Assembly: GCA_027293665.1 (NCBI GenBank)
Contig: JAPUFN010000232.1
Span: 1-5,180 of the forward strand
DNA: 5,180 bases
Source of the DNA: Gammaproteobacteria bacterium
GTDB lineage: Bacteria > Pseudomonadota > Gammaproteobacteria > Pseudomonadales > Azotimanducaceae
Reading direction: 5' to 3'
Shown: one piece after another, positions 1 through 5,180 of the stretch
How the letters are laid out: each line of letters starts with the position of its first letter
Position numbering within the stretch: position 1 is the first letter of the stretch
The notes under the pieces: generated by a model
Databases searched by the model: none
Seen by the model: only the letters and a program-made list of their open reading frames with translations
What the model was told of the DNA's origin: nothing
Program-made: the position numbers and the translations under genes

Positions 1-431
1 ACCTTCTGGGCAGTGTCTGGGCGGGTTGGATTCAGGCCAACAGCGAAGACTTCGCAGCAATTGCCGAGCTGGGCAGGGTGAAAGCTTTGATGACGCGAAT
101 GGCCGAACTCGATGCCGGGCACAGTTATGGCGGCCCGGACCTCTATCTCGGTGTCTTCGAGACACTGTTGCCACCGGCGCTTGGCGGGAGACCTGAGATC
201 GGTCGCCGTCACTGTGAAAGGTCAATGGAGATCTCCGAAGAAAAGTACCTGATGACGAAGGTCATGTTTGCCGACCAGTATGCACGGCTGCTGTTTGATC
301 GGGACCTCCACGACCGGTTGCTCACTGAGGTCGTGACTGCAGACCCGGAAACACCGGGCTTGACACTTATCAATACGGTCGCGCAATTACGTGCGCAGGA
401 ACTACTGGATACAGCAGATGCTTACTTTTAG
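1..431 (+). CDS. tatT: TRAP transporter TatT-family (TPR-like) component, C-terminal part
   Basis: The gene enters from upstream; the first full codon is at position 3, and 142 residues precede the TAG at 429-431. The visible part is alpha-helical with no membrane segment. It matches the C-terminal half of the TatT family as I remember it: an early W-x-x-W-I (W6, W9, I10 of the visible part), an 'LDAGHSYGG' turn, a 'P..LGGRPEIGRRHCERSMEIS' helix pair (a TPR-like repeat), and the family's ending 'L.N.VAQ.RAQELL....AYF' with a terminal Phe. TatT proteins are periplasmic, often lipoproteins, that assemble with the TRAP binding protein; in Treponema pallidum the homologue is a trimer with pores through which it is thought to meet its receptor. 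The signal peptide or lipobox lies outside the window and cannot be checked. An ATG at 78 is in frame but falls inside the conserved domain and is not the start. The next gene's ATG lies 14 bases inside this one. Confidence 0.85.
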   Translation, partial: LLGSVWAGWIQANSEDFAAIAELGRVKALMTRMAELDAGHSYGGPDLYLGVFETLLPPALGGRPEIGRRHCERSMEISEEKYLMTKVMFADQYARLLFDRDLHDRLLTEVVTADPETPGLTLINTVAQLRAQELLDTADAYF

Positions 432-1419
432 AGGATTAGTTGCGGTTGGACTACTGGTTCTGGCTGCAACGCCAGTGCATGCGGTTGTCTTCAAGATTGC
501 CACGGTTTCGCCCGATGGATCGGCATGGATGAAACTTCTGCGCGAGGCAGCGAGCGATGTTACGACCCGCACCGAGGGCCGCGTCACGTTCAAATTTTAT
601 CCGGGCGGAATCATGGGCGATGACAAAGCCGTGCTCCGTAAGATCAGGGCCAGGCAGTTGCACGGGGCGATACTCACCGCTGGTGGCCTCAACCAGACCT
701 ATACCGATTTGCAGGTCTACACTCTGCCGATGATGTTCAATGATCTTGCCGAAGTCGATCACGTCCGTTCCCGAATGGACGTTTTGTTGCTTGAAGGGCT
801 CAGGAAGAAAGGATTTGTTGGCTTCGGCATCGCCGAAGTGGGGTTCGCCTACGCCATGTCGAAAACGCAGGTGAGTAGCGTCGCCGAAGTCAGGGCGCAG
901 AAAGTCTGGATACCCGATGGCGACCCCGGTGCTGAACAGGCGATGTCCGCCTTCGCAATCAGCCCCATCCCGCTGCCCCTGCCGGACGTGCTGGGCGGGT
1001 TGCAGACAGGACTCATCAACGGGGTCACCGTACCGCCGGTTCTGGCAATTATTCTGCAATGGCACACGCAGGTGCGCTACGTGCTTGATTTGCCTCTCAT
1101 GTATGTCTACGGGCTGTTGACGGTGAGTGAGCGTCAGTACAGCAAGCTCAGCGAGGCCGATCAGCAATTAATGGCTCAGAGAATGGGCCGAGTGGTGGAG
1201 GAGGTGAATGCAAGTAGCAGGCGCGATCACATGCAGGCCATTGCCGTTCTCAAAGATCTGGGACTCGTCTGGAGCAGTTTATCGGCGGAAGAGACTGTTG
1301 AATGGCGCGCGCTGGCCGACAAGGCTTCGGCGACCCTCGTTGCCGAGGGCACTGTATCTGCCGAGCTCGTGGCAACGATGAACACCCTTCTTACGGACTA
1401 TCGAGCAGGGCTTGATTGA
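418..1419 (+). CDS. dctP: TRAP transporter periplasmic substrate-binding protein (DctP/TatP-like)
   Basis: Periplasmic receptor that delivers ligand to the DctQM permease encoded next. From ATG 418 it is 333 residues, normal for the family. Residues 1-22 form a Sec signal peptide (Arg5, hydrophobic 7-17, VHA cleavage site), followed by the usual first strand 'FKIATVSPDGSAW'. Further landmarks are 'YPGGIMGDD' (61-69), 'TLPMMFND' (102-109), the second-lobe strand 'KVWIPDG' (162-168) and 'LQTGLINGV' (195-203), matching the usual LQTGxVDG. A GTG at 391 would add nine residues ahead of the signal peptide; ATG 418 gives a cleaner leader. An AGGAA at 397-401 is about 16 bases away, so the ribosome site is poor and coupling to tatT is likely. 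The oddity is W164, in the position where most DctP proteins have the Arg that pairs with a ligand carboxylate (usual K-I-R). The ligand is therefore probably not a simple organic acid; with TatT upstream this fits the TatP subgroup. Confidence 0.93.
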   Translation: MLTFRGLVAVGLLVLAATPVHAVVFKIATVSPDGSAWMKLLREAASDVTTRTEGRVTFKFYPGGIMGDDKAVLRKIRARQLHGAILTAGGLNQTYTDLQVYTLPMMFNDLAEVDHVRSRMDVLLLEGLRKKGFVGFGIAEVGFAYAMSKTQVSSVAEVRAQKVWIPDGDPGAEQAMSAFAISPIPLPLPDVLGGLQTGLINGVTVPPVLAIILQWHTQVRYVLDLPLMYVYGLLTVSERQYSKLSEADQQLMAQRMGRVVEEVNASSRRDHMQAIAVLKDLGLVWSSLSAEETVEWRALADKASATLVAEGTVSAELVATMNTLLTDYRAGLD

Positions 1420-1873
1420 GCGAACCCTCAGTGTCCTGAAATCGTTGGAAAGTGGACTTCTGGTCGCGATCCTCAGCACCATGATCGCGTTGGCAGGCTA
1501 TCAGGTCATCGCCCGCAACTTCTTTGATACGGGCATTCTCTGGGGGGATTCGCTGGTGCGGGTCCTCGTGCTGTGGTTGACGTTCATCGGCGCCACCATT
1601 GCGTCGCGCAATGACGAACACATCCGGATAGATCTCCTGGGTCGCTTGTTCAGCGATTCCTGGAAGAAACATTCGCGCCGCTTCGCCAGCTTTTTCACCT
1701 GCCTGATTACCGGTGTATTTGCCTGGTACAGCCTGCAATTTGTCATGCTCGACTACGCCGACGGCATAGTGGCGTTCGCGGGTGTCCCCGCGTGGTTGTG
1801 TGAATCCGTCATGCCGCTGGGTGCGGCTTTAATTTCCCTGCGCTATCTCCTGCACACGTTCGTGCCGCCGTGA
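1412..1873 (+). CDS. dctQ: TRAP transporter small permease subunit (DctQ)
   Basis: Inner-membrane subunit that pairs with DctM to form the TRAP permease. The 153 residues give the standard four membrane helices, roughly 14-34, 46-64, 91-112 and 124-148. The core signature is visible: 'R.FF' after helix 1, then 'WGDSLVR', 'LWLTFIGA' (54-61) and 'HIRIDLL' (70-76). Typical dicarboxylate-type DctQ has an acidic pair in W-x-E-E where this protein has W-G-D-S; this variant may simply be usual in its subfamily. The chosen start is TTG 1412, which overlaps the dctP stop by 8 bases and keeps helix 1 intact. TTG 1445 is also in frame and would leave helix 1 almost complete; ATG 1481 would cut into it. 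No convincing Shine-Dalgarno precedes 1412 (only a GGG almost touching the start), so translation probably depends on ribosomes finishing dctP. Confidence 0.92.
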   Translation: MIERTLSVLKSLESGLLVAILSTMIALAGYQVIARNFFDTGILWGDSLVRVLVLWLTFIGATIASRNDEHIRIDLLGRLFSDSWKKHSRRFASFFTCLITGVFAWYSLQFVMLDYADGIVAFAGVPAWLCESVMPLGAALISLRYLLHTFVPP

Positions 1874-3150
1874 TCTGGGCGGGCCTGATACTGACGTTTG
1901 CTGCGGTGCTTTCCGGAGCGCCGTTGTTCGCGGTGTTGATGGCAGGCGCGATGCTGGGTTTTCTGGCGGCAGACATCGATCTGTCGGTTGTCGCCATCGA
2001 GATCTACCGCATTGTTGATACGCCGCTGCTTGTCGCGCTGCCGTTATTTACGTACTCCGGATACGTCCTCGCGGAAGCGAAGACTTCCGAGCGCCTGGTT
2101 AATCTGGTGCAGAGCCTCTTCGGTAATCTGCCGAGCGGGCTCGCCCTGGTGGGTTTTGTCGCTTGCGCGCTATTCACGGCCCTCACGGGTGCCTCTGGCG
2201 TGACGATCGTAGCACTCGGTGCGTTGTTGTTACCGGCTTTGAAGAGCGCTGGTTACGGTGAACGATTCAGTCTCGGCCTGGTCACCACATCAGGCAGCCT
2301 GGGTCTACTTCTGGTGCCGTCGGTCCCACTCATTCTCTACGGGATCGTCGCGCAACAGCTCGGTGTGGGTGAACCGTTCACCATTTTTGATCTCTTTGTT
2401 GCAGGTGTAATGCCGCTGCTGTTGATGTTGGCGTTGCTCATCGCCTGGGCGTTGTGGCACAACCGGGGTGACAAGGTCCCGCGAATCGCTTTTTCTCGCG
2501 CCCGGCTATTACGGGCGCTCATCGAAGCGAAGTGGGAGTTGCCATTGCCGCTTGTGGTTCTGGGTGGGATCTACACCGGTTTCTTCGCGATCTCCGAGGC
2601 AGCAGCGATTACTGCGATTTATGTCACTTTGATCGAAATTCTTCTTTATCGGGAAATCAGCTGGCGCTCCTTGCCAAAAGTAATGATCGAATCGATGGTT
2701 ATGGTTGGTGGCATTTTGCTGGTACTCGGTGTTGCGCTTGCGTTTACGAATTTTCTGGTAGACGCGGAAGTGCCGCAGGCATTGTTTGCGTTCATGCAGG
2801 CACACGTGGAGAGCACTATCGGTTTTCTGCTTCTGCTGAATCTCATGTTGTTGGTGCTGGGCTCGATGCTCGATATTTATTCAGCACTCGTTATCGTGGT
2901 TCCTCTCATTCTCCCCGTCGCTGTGGGTTATGGTGTGCACCCCGTCCACCTCGGGATAATTTTTCTCGCCAACATGCAGATTGGTTATTTCACGCCACCG
3001 GTAGGCATGAATCTTTTCATTGCAAGCCACCGCTTTAAAAAGCCGCTGCTCGAGATCTATGCAGCCTGCTGGCCGTTCATGCTTGTACTCCTGGTTGCAC
3101 TTGCCCTGATTACCTACGTACCCTGGTTCAGCCTGGCTTTTATAGAGTGA
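1870..3150 (+). CDS. dctM: TRAP transporter large permease subunit (DctM)
   Basis: The ion-coupled channel subunit of the TRAP transporter (ion transporter superfamily), moving ligand received from DctP across the inner membrane. At 426 residues it is the normal length and is almost wholly hydrophobic, with about eleven to twelve membrane segments and re-entrant loops. Family landmarks in order: 'LFTYSGYVL' (59-67), the first re-entrant loop 'LTGASGVTIVALG' (105-117, usually SGSS/SGSA), 'GSLGLLLVPSVPLILYG' (142-158, usually with IPPS), 'ISEAAAITAIY' (241-251, usually PTEAAAV), 'GSMLDIYSALVIVVPLILP' (331-349), and the second conserved tail 'GIIFLANMQIGYFTPPVGMN' (362-381). GTG 1870 overlaps the dctQ stop as GTGA, with no Shine-Dalgarno, which indicates coupled translation. 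The driving ion (Na+ in characterised systems) cannot be read from the sequence. Family assignment is very secure; the substrate is unknown. Confidence 0.95.
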   Translation: MIWAGLILTFAAVLSGAPLFAVLMAGAMLGFLAADIDLSVVAIEIYRIVDTPLLVALPLFTYSGYVLAEAKTSERLVNLVQSLFGNLPSGLALVGFVACALFTALTGASGVTIVALGALLLPALKSAGYGERFSLGLVTTSGSLGLLLVPSVPLILYGIVAQQLGVGEPFTIFDLFVAGVMPLLLMLALLIAWALWHNRGDKVPRIAFSRARLLRALIEAKWELPLPLVVLGGIYTGFFAISEAAAITAIYVTLIEILLYREISWRSLPKVMIESMVMVGGILLVLGVALAFTNFLVDAEVPQALFAFMQAHVESTIGFLLLLNLMLLVLGSMLDIYSALVIVVPLILPVAVGYGVHPVHLGIIFLANMQIGYFTPPVGMNLFIASHRFKKPLLEIYAACWPFMLVLLVALALITYVPWFSLAFIE

Positions 3151-3794
3151 AAGATTCAGTGAGAGTCCTGCCGATGATGCGTTCTTTAGCCTCGGTGATC
3201 CTCGGTTTAGTGCTGGCTGGGTCAGCTGTGACAGTGCTGGCAGAGCAATCGGCCACAGCAGAAAATCCACTCGTTGTGAGGGTTGAAGAGTTCCATACTG
3301 CACTGCTGAACATGATGCAATCGGCCGCGCCACCTGACGCCAGGGCGCTGACACTCGAAGCGATTGTGGACACGCTGTTCGACGTTGCGACGATCAGTCG
3401 AATCAGTCTGGGCCGGACCTGGTCGACTCTCGATTCTGCGGCGAAAGCTCAATTTGCGTCTCGACTTCGGCGCCTGATCACGGTGACATACGTCGACCGC
3501 TTCGGTGATTTCAATAACCAGGAATTTGCGACTGTTGGCGTTCAGGAAGCACCGCGCGGCTGGGTAGTCAAGACTGAATTGACCCGGGCGAACGGTGGCA
3601 TCGTGCCGCTGGATTACTATTTCCGTGAGGACAAGGTCTACAATGTCGTCGCTGATGGTGTCAGCGACCTTTCGCTGCGCCGCGCGGACTACAGCAGTAT
3701 CATCAAAGAACAAGGCTATGAGGGTTTGCTTGCGCACATCGACGCCAGCATTGAATCGCAGGCAGGAGACGGGGCGCCTGCGCGCCTGCCTTAG
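3147..3794 (+). CDS. mlaC: MlaC / HpnM-like periplasmic phospholipid-binding protein (toluene-tolerance Ttg2D family)
   Basis: A soluble periplasmic carrier of the MlaC/Ttg2D family, which shuttles phospholipids between the outer-membrane MlaA complex and an inner-membrane transporter; HpnM of hopanoid clusters belongs to the same fold. From GTG 3147 it has 215 residues. Signal peptide: Lys/Arg-containing start, hydrophobic 14-31, cleavage near VLA-EQ (30-34). The mature part has the family pattern: 'LGRTWSTLDSAAKAQF' (88-103), 'YVDRFGDFNNQEF' (115-127), 'GWVVKTEL' (138-145) and 'ADGVSDLSLRRADYSSIIKE' (169-188), where most MlaC have D..xGVSLvxnYRxqF; the LRRADY form looks closer to HpnM. GTG 3147 overlaps the dctM stop by four bases. 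ATG 3174 is a real alternative, preceded by GAGAG at 3161-3165, and would shorten the leader by nine residues without harming it. The location right after a TRAP permease is unusual for this family. Confidence 0.9.
   Translation: MKDSVRVLPMMRSLASVILGLVLAGSAVTVLAEQSATAENPLVVRVEEFHTALLNMMQSAAPPDARALTLEAIVDTLFDVATISRISLGRTWSTLDSAAKAQFASRLRRLITVTYVDRFGDFNNQEFATVGVQEAPRGWVVKTELTRANGGIVPLDYYFREDKVYNVVADGVSDLSLRRADYSSIIKEQGYEGLLAHIDASIESQAGDGAPARLP
3161..3165 (+). promoter_or_regulatory. possible ribosome binding site for the alternative mlaC start
   Basis: GAGAG lies 8 bases upstream of ATG 3174, a good spacing, inside the first codons of the longer mlaC reading. It makes ATG 3174 a credible start in competition with the coupled GTG at 3147. 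It is only a partial match to the anti-Shine-Dalgarno sequence. Confidence 0.35.
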
Positions 3795-4566
3795 CTCGCG
3801 CCTCAGTCTACTCCTGATAGTCAGTTGTATTGCGGGATGCGCGACTCTCGACGGCTCACCCTATGACGTATTTGATCCGCATGAATCCCCCAACCGGGTG
3901 AGCTACCAGGTATCGGACTGGGTAGATCGCAACGCGCTCGCCCCAGTAGCTCGTGGTTATCAGAAGGTGACTCCAGACTGGCTGGAAGCTGGGATTTTCA
4001 ACTTCTTCACGAACCTGCGAACAATTGACAGTTCGGTTAACGGATTTCTACAGGGAAAACCAAAAGCCGGTGCCACGGATTTTGCACGACTGCTGATCAA
4101 CAGCACGCTCGGCTTAGGTGGATTTTTCGATGTGGCAGAGCGAATGGGCTTGCGCTTTCAGGACGAAGATTTAGGGCAGACGCTGGCGGTTGCCGGGCTC
4201 ACTAAAACCCGTTATGTCTATATTCCCCTGCTCGGTCCTTCGACTGCCAGAGATCTGCCGGGGGTTGTCATCAGGGCTTATCTACCGAACTGGATTCTCG
4301 GGTCTGCCTACAGCTTGTGGCTGCTCGGACTGGATGTCGTGAGCTTCCGGGCAGATGCGCTGACGTTGACAGACACCCGGGATGCAACCGCACTCGACCC
4401 GTATGTCTTCACCCGGGAGGCGTACTACCAGCGGCGCCGGTATCAGGTCTACGATGGCAACCCGCCCATGGACGACTTCTTTGGTGATGAGTTTGACGAA
4501 GGGATAGACGAAGCCACGGATGGGGAAGCCGATGCTGGGACTGACGCTGCGGGTTCGACTCGTTGA
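3751..4566 (+). CDS. mlaA: MlaA/VacJ-family outer-membrane lipoprotein
   Basis: Outer-membrane lipoprotein of the phospholipid asymmetry pathway; family members form a ring-like channel in the inner leaflet and hand lipids to MlaC. A lipobox I-A-G-C follows a hydrophobic stretch, with the lipidated Cys encoded at 3838-3840 (Cys30 from TTG 3751). Family blocks: 'DPHESPNR' (42-49), 'FNFFTNL' (83-89), 'LLINSTLGLGGFFDVA' (114-129), 'DEDLGQTL' (138-145), 'PLLGPSTARD' (159-168) and 'YDGNPP' just before the tail. About 240 mature residues is usual, but the last 32 form an acidic, presumably disordered tail. The start is uncertain: TTG 3751 is the nearest conventional codon; CTG 3778 has a good AGGAG 9 bases upstream and leaves a 20-residue leader; ATG 3718 would give a 41-residue leader. 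The frame stays open further upstream to 3595, but that stretch lies within mlaC and does not resemble MlaA. It overlaps the mlaC end by 17-44 bases depending on the start. Confidence 0.92.
   Translation: MNRRQETGRLRACLSSRLSLLLIVSCIAGCATLDGSPYDVFDPHESPNRVSYQVSDWVDRNALAPVARGYQKVTPDWLEAGIFNFFTNLRTIDSSVNGFLQGKPKAGATDFARLLINSTLGLGGFFDVAERMGLRFQDEDLGQTLAVAGLTKTRYVYIPLLGPSTARDLPGVVIRAYLPNWILGSAYSLWLLGLDVVSFRADALTLTDTRDATALDPYVFTREAYYQRRRYQVYDGNPPMDDFFGDEFDEGIDEATDGEADAGTDAAGSTR
3764..3768 (+). promoter_or_regulatory. Shine-Dalgarno AGGAG near the mlaA start
   Basis: AGGAG sits inside the last codons of mlaC. The in-frame codon 9 bases downstream (3778) is CTG, directly before the lipoprotein leader. 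There is no ATG, GTG or TTG in the mlaA frame between this site and the lipobox. Either mlaA starts at a CTG or the site helps re-initiation from an upstream TTG. It is one of the best Shine-Dalgarno matches seen at any junction of the window. Confidence 0.5.
3774..3789 (+). repeat. tandem 8-base direct repeat at the mlaC/mlaA junction
   Basis: GCGCCTGC occurs twice head to tail (3774-3781 and 3782-3789). The same bases can also form a short hairpin, GGCGC (3773-3777) with GCGCC (3782-3786) and a CTGC loop that holds the candidate CTG start of mlaA. Eight is not a multiple of three, so gain or loss of one copy would shift both the mlaC end and any mlaA start upstream. With only two copies, chance is a fair explanation. 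Confidence 0.45.
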
Positions 4567-5180
4567 TACAGCACTTCGGAAAATCCTGGCTGGTAGCGTG
4601 GGTCGGCTATGTCGCATCACGCCCGCTGGCCACCTTGCTATCGATTGGGGCGGCGACGGTGGTATTCGCCTGGGTGGCCGTCAGCCAGTTTCAGATAAAC
4701 TCCGATCTCAGCCAGCTCATTCACCAGGAAGCTGGCTGGCGCGAGGATTTCGAAGCCTATAAAGAGAAGTTCCCGGACCTGGTGGATCCCGCGATCGTTG
4801 TGGTATCAGGCGCCTCTTTTATGGCGGTCGAAAATGCGGCCCGCCGGCTCGAGGCTGCAATCGCAGCGCGCGAAGAATACTTCAGAGCCGTCTACTCGCC
4901 ACAGAACGATCCGTTTTTCCGCCGCCATGCGTTGCTCTATCTACCGCTCGACGATCTCTACGACATGACTGATCGGCTGGCACAGGCACAGCCCATGCTG
5001 ACGGCTGTGTCCGAAGATCCGAGTTTGCGCAGCATCCTCAAGCTCCTGCGCGAAGGGGTTGCCAACGGTGAGACCGACGCAGCCGGTTTTGCGACAACCT
5101 TCCGGCTGCTGACGCAATCGGCTCAGGCGCATAGCGCGGGGGAAGATTCGACTATCCGTTGGACGGATGAATTTTTCTCA
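4563..5180 (+). CDS. MMPL-family RND transporter, HpnN-like, N-terminal part
   Basis: The first 206 codons of a large inner-membrane transporter that runs off the window end; full members are near 800-900 residues. TTG 4563 overlaps the mlaA stop as TTGA. It is the first possible start, because an in-frame TGA lies at 4542 and no ATG/GTG/TTG falls between. One membrane helix is visible at about 20-40, followed by the start of the periplasmic porter domain: 'INSDLSQLI' (45-53), 'W-R-E-D-F..Y...FPDLVDP' (59-75), 'IVVVSG' (78-83), then 'NDPFFRRHALLYLPLDDL' (115-132) and 'AQPMLTAVSEDPSLRSIL' (142-159). The last two blocks closely resemble HpnN, the hopanoid transporter of the same superfamily, as I recall it. 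No hopanoid biosynthesis gene is in view, so the cargo may be another lipid. The proton-relay and later membrane helices lie outside the window, so activity cannot be judged. Confidence 0.87.
   Translation, partial: MIQHFGKSWLVAWVGYVASRPLATLLSIGAATVVFAWVAVSQFQINSDLSQLIHQEAGWREDFEAYKEKFPDLVDPAIVVVSGASFMAVENAARRLEAAIAAREEYFRAVYSPQNDPFFRRHALLYLPLDDLYDMTDRLAQAQPMLTAVSEDPSLRSILKLLREGVANGETDAAGFATTFRLLTQSAQAHSAGEDSTIRWTDEFFS

Noticed and set aside
78..431. Treating ATG 78 as the start of a complete small gene
   Set aside because: The frame is open to the window edge and the upstream codons encode the conserved W-x-x-W-I helix of TatT, so the gene is truncated by the window.
451..1167. Long open frame on the minus strand (238 codons) opposite dctP
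   Set aside because: Composition is Arg/Gln/His-rich and resembles no family I know, while the plus strand here is an unambiguous DctP; it is a shadow of GC-rich coding sequence.
2532..3038. 168-codon plus-strand frame inside dctM
   Set aside because: Cys/Arg/His-rich product unlike a real protein; alternate-frame shadow of the DctM membrane protein.
3222..3737. 171-codon minus-strand frame opposite mlaC
   Set aside because: No recognisable domain; the plus strand encodes a clear MlaC with conserved motifs.
3595..3750. Upstream in-frame extension of mlaA from ATG 3595
   Set aside because: It lies wholly inside mlaC, reads as Ser/Arg/Thr-rich nonsense and would put about 80 residues before the lipobox.
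4520..4762. 80-codon plus-strand frame spanning the mlaA/MMPL junction
   Set aside because: Out of frame with both neighbours, which each show family motifs through the region.
1..5180. Terminators, promoters, tRNA/rRNA, insertion sequences, CRISPR arrays
   Set aside because: There is no intergenic gap to hold them and I saw no long inverted repeats with T-runs, regularly spaced repeats or RNA-gene signatures by eye.

Overview
This window is one uninterrupted run of seven plus-strand genes and has no intergenic space. In order they encode: the 3' end of a TatT-type TRAP-associated protein; the three core subunits of a TRAP transporter (periplasmic binding protein DctP, small permease DctQ, large permease DctM); an MlaC/HpnM-like periplasmic lipid carrier; an MlaA/VacJ-like outer-membrane lipoprotein; and the 5' end of an MMPL/RND transporter resembling HpnN. 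Both ends of the locus lie outside the window.

The organism is a diderm Gram-negative bacterium. An MlaA lipoprotein with a clear lipobox and a periplasmic MlaC only make sense with an outer membrane. Moderately high GC by eye and the family assortment suggest a proteobacterium, most likely gammaproteobacterial, but there is no taxonomic marker, so that is inference.

Positions 1-3150 hold tatT-dctP-dctQ-dctM. TatT next to TRAP genes defines the TPR-protein-associated TRAP transporters known from Treponema pallidum. The DctP here has Trp where carboxylate-binding TRAP receptors carry their near-invariant ligand Arg, which argues against an ordinary dicarboxylate or sialate importer. Positions 3147-5180 hold mlaC-mlaA-MMPL, all linked to lipid movement between the membranes. 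The MlaFEDB ABC transporter that normally partners MlaC and MlaA is not in the window; a TRAP importer and an RND-type pump occupy its place.

All six junctions are stop/start overlaps or near overlaps (about 14, 8, 4, 4, 17-44 and 4 bases), and most starts are GTG or TTG, so the genes are probably one translationally coupled operon. My reading is that this is a candidate envelope lipid or hydrophobic-molecule trafficking system. MlaA and MlaC would handle the ligand at the outer membrane and in the periplasm, and the ion-driven TRAP and MMPL transporters would handle it at the inner membrane. The protein families are well supported; the joint function is a hypothesis.

I see no RNA gene, mobile element, CRISPR array, promoter or terminator in the window.
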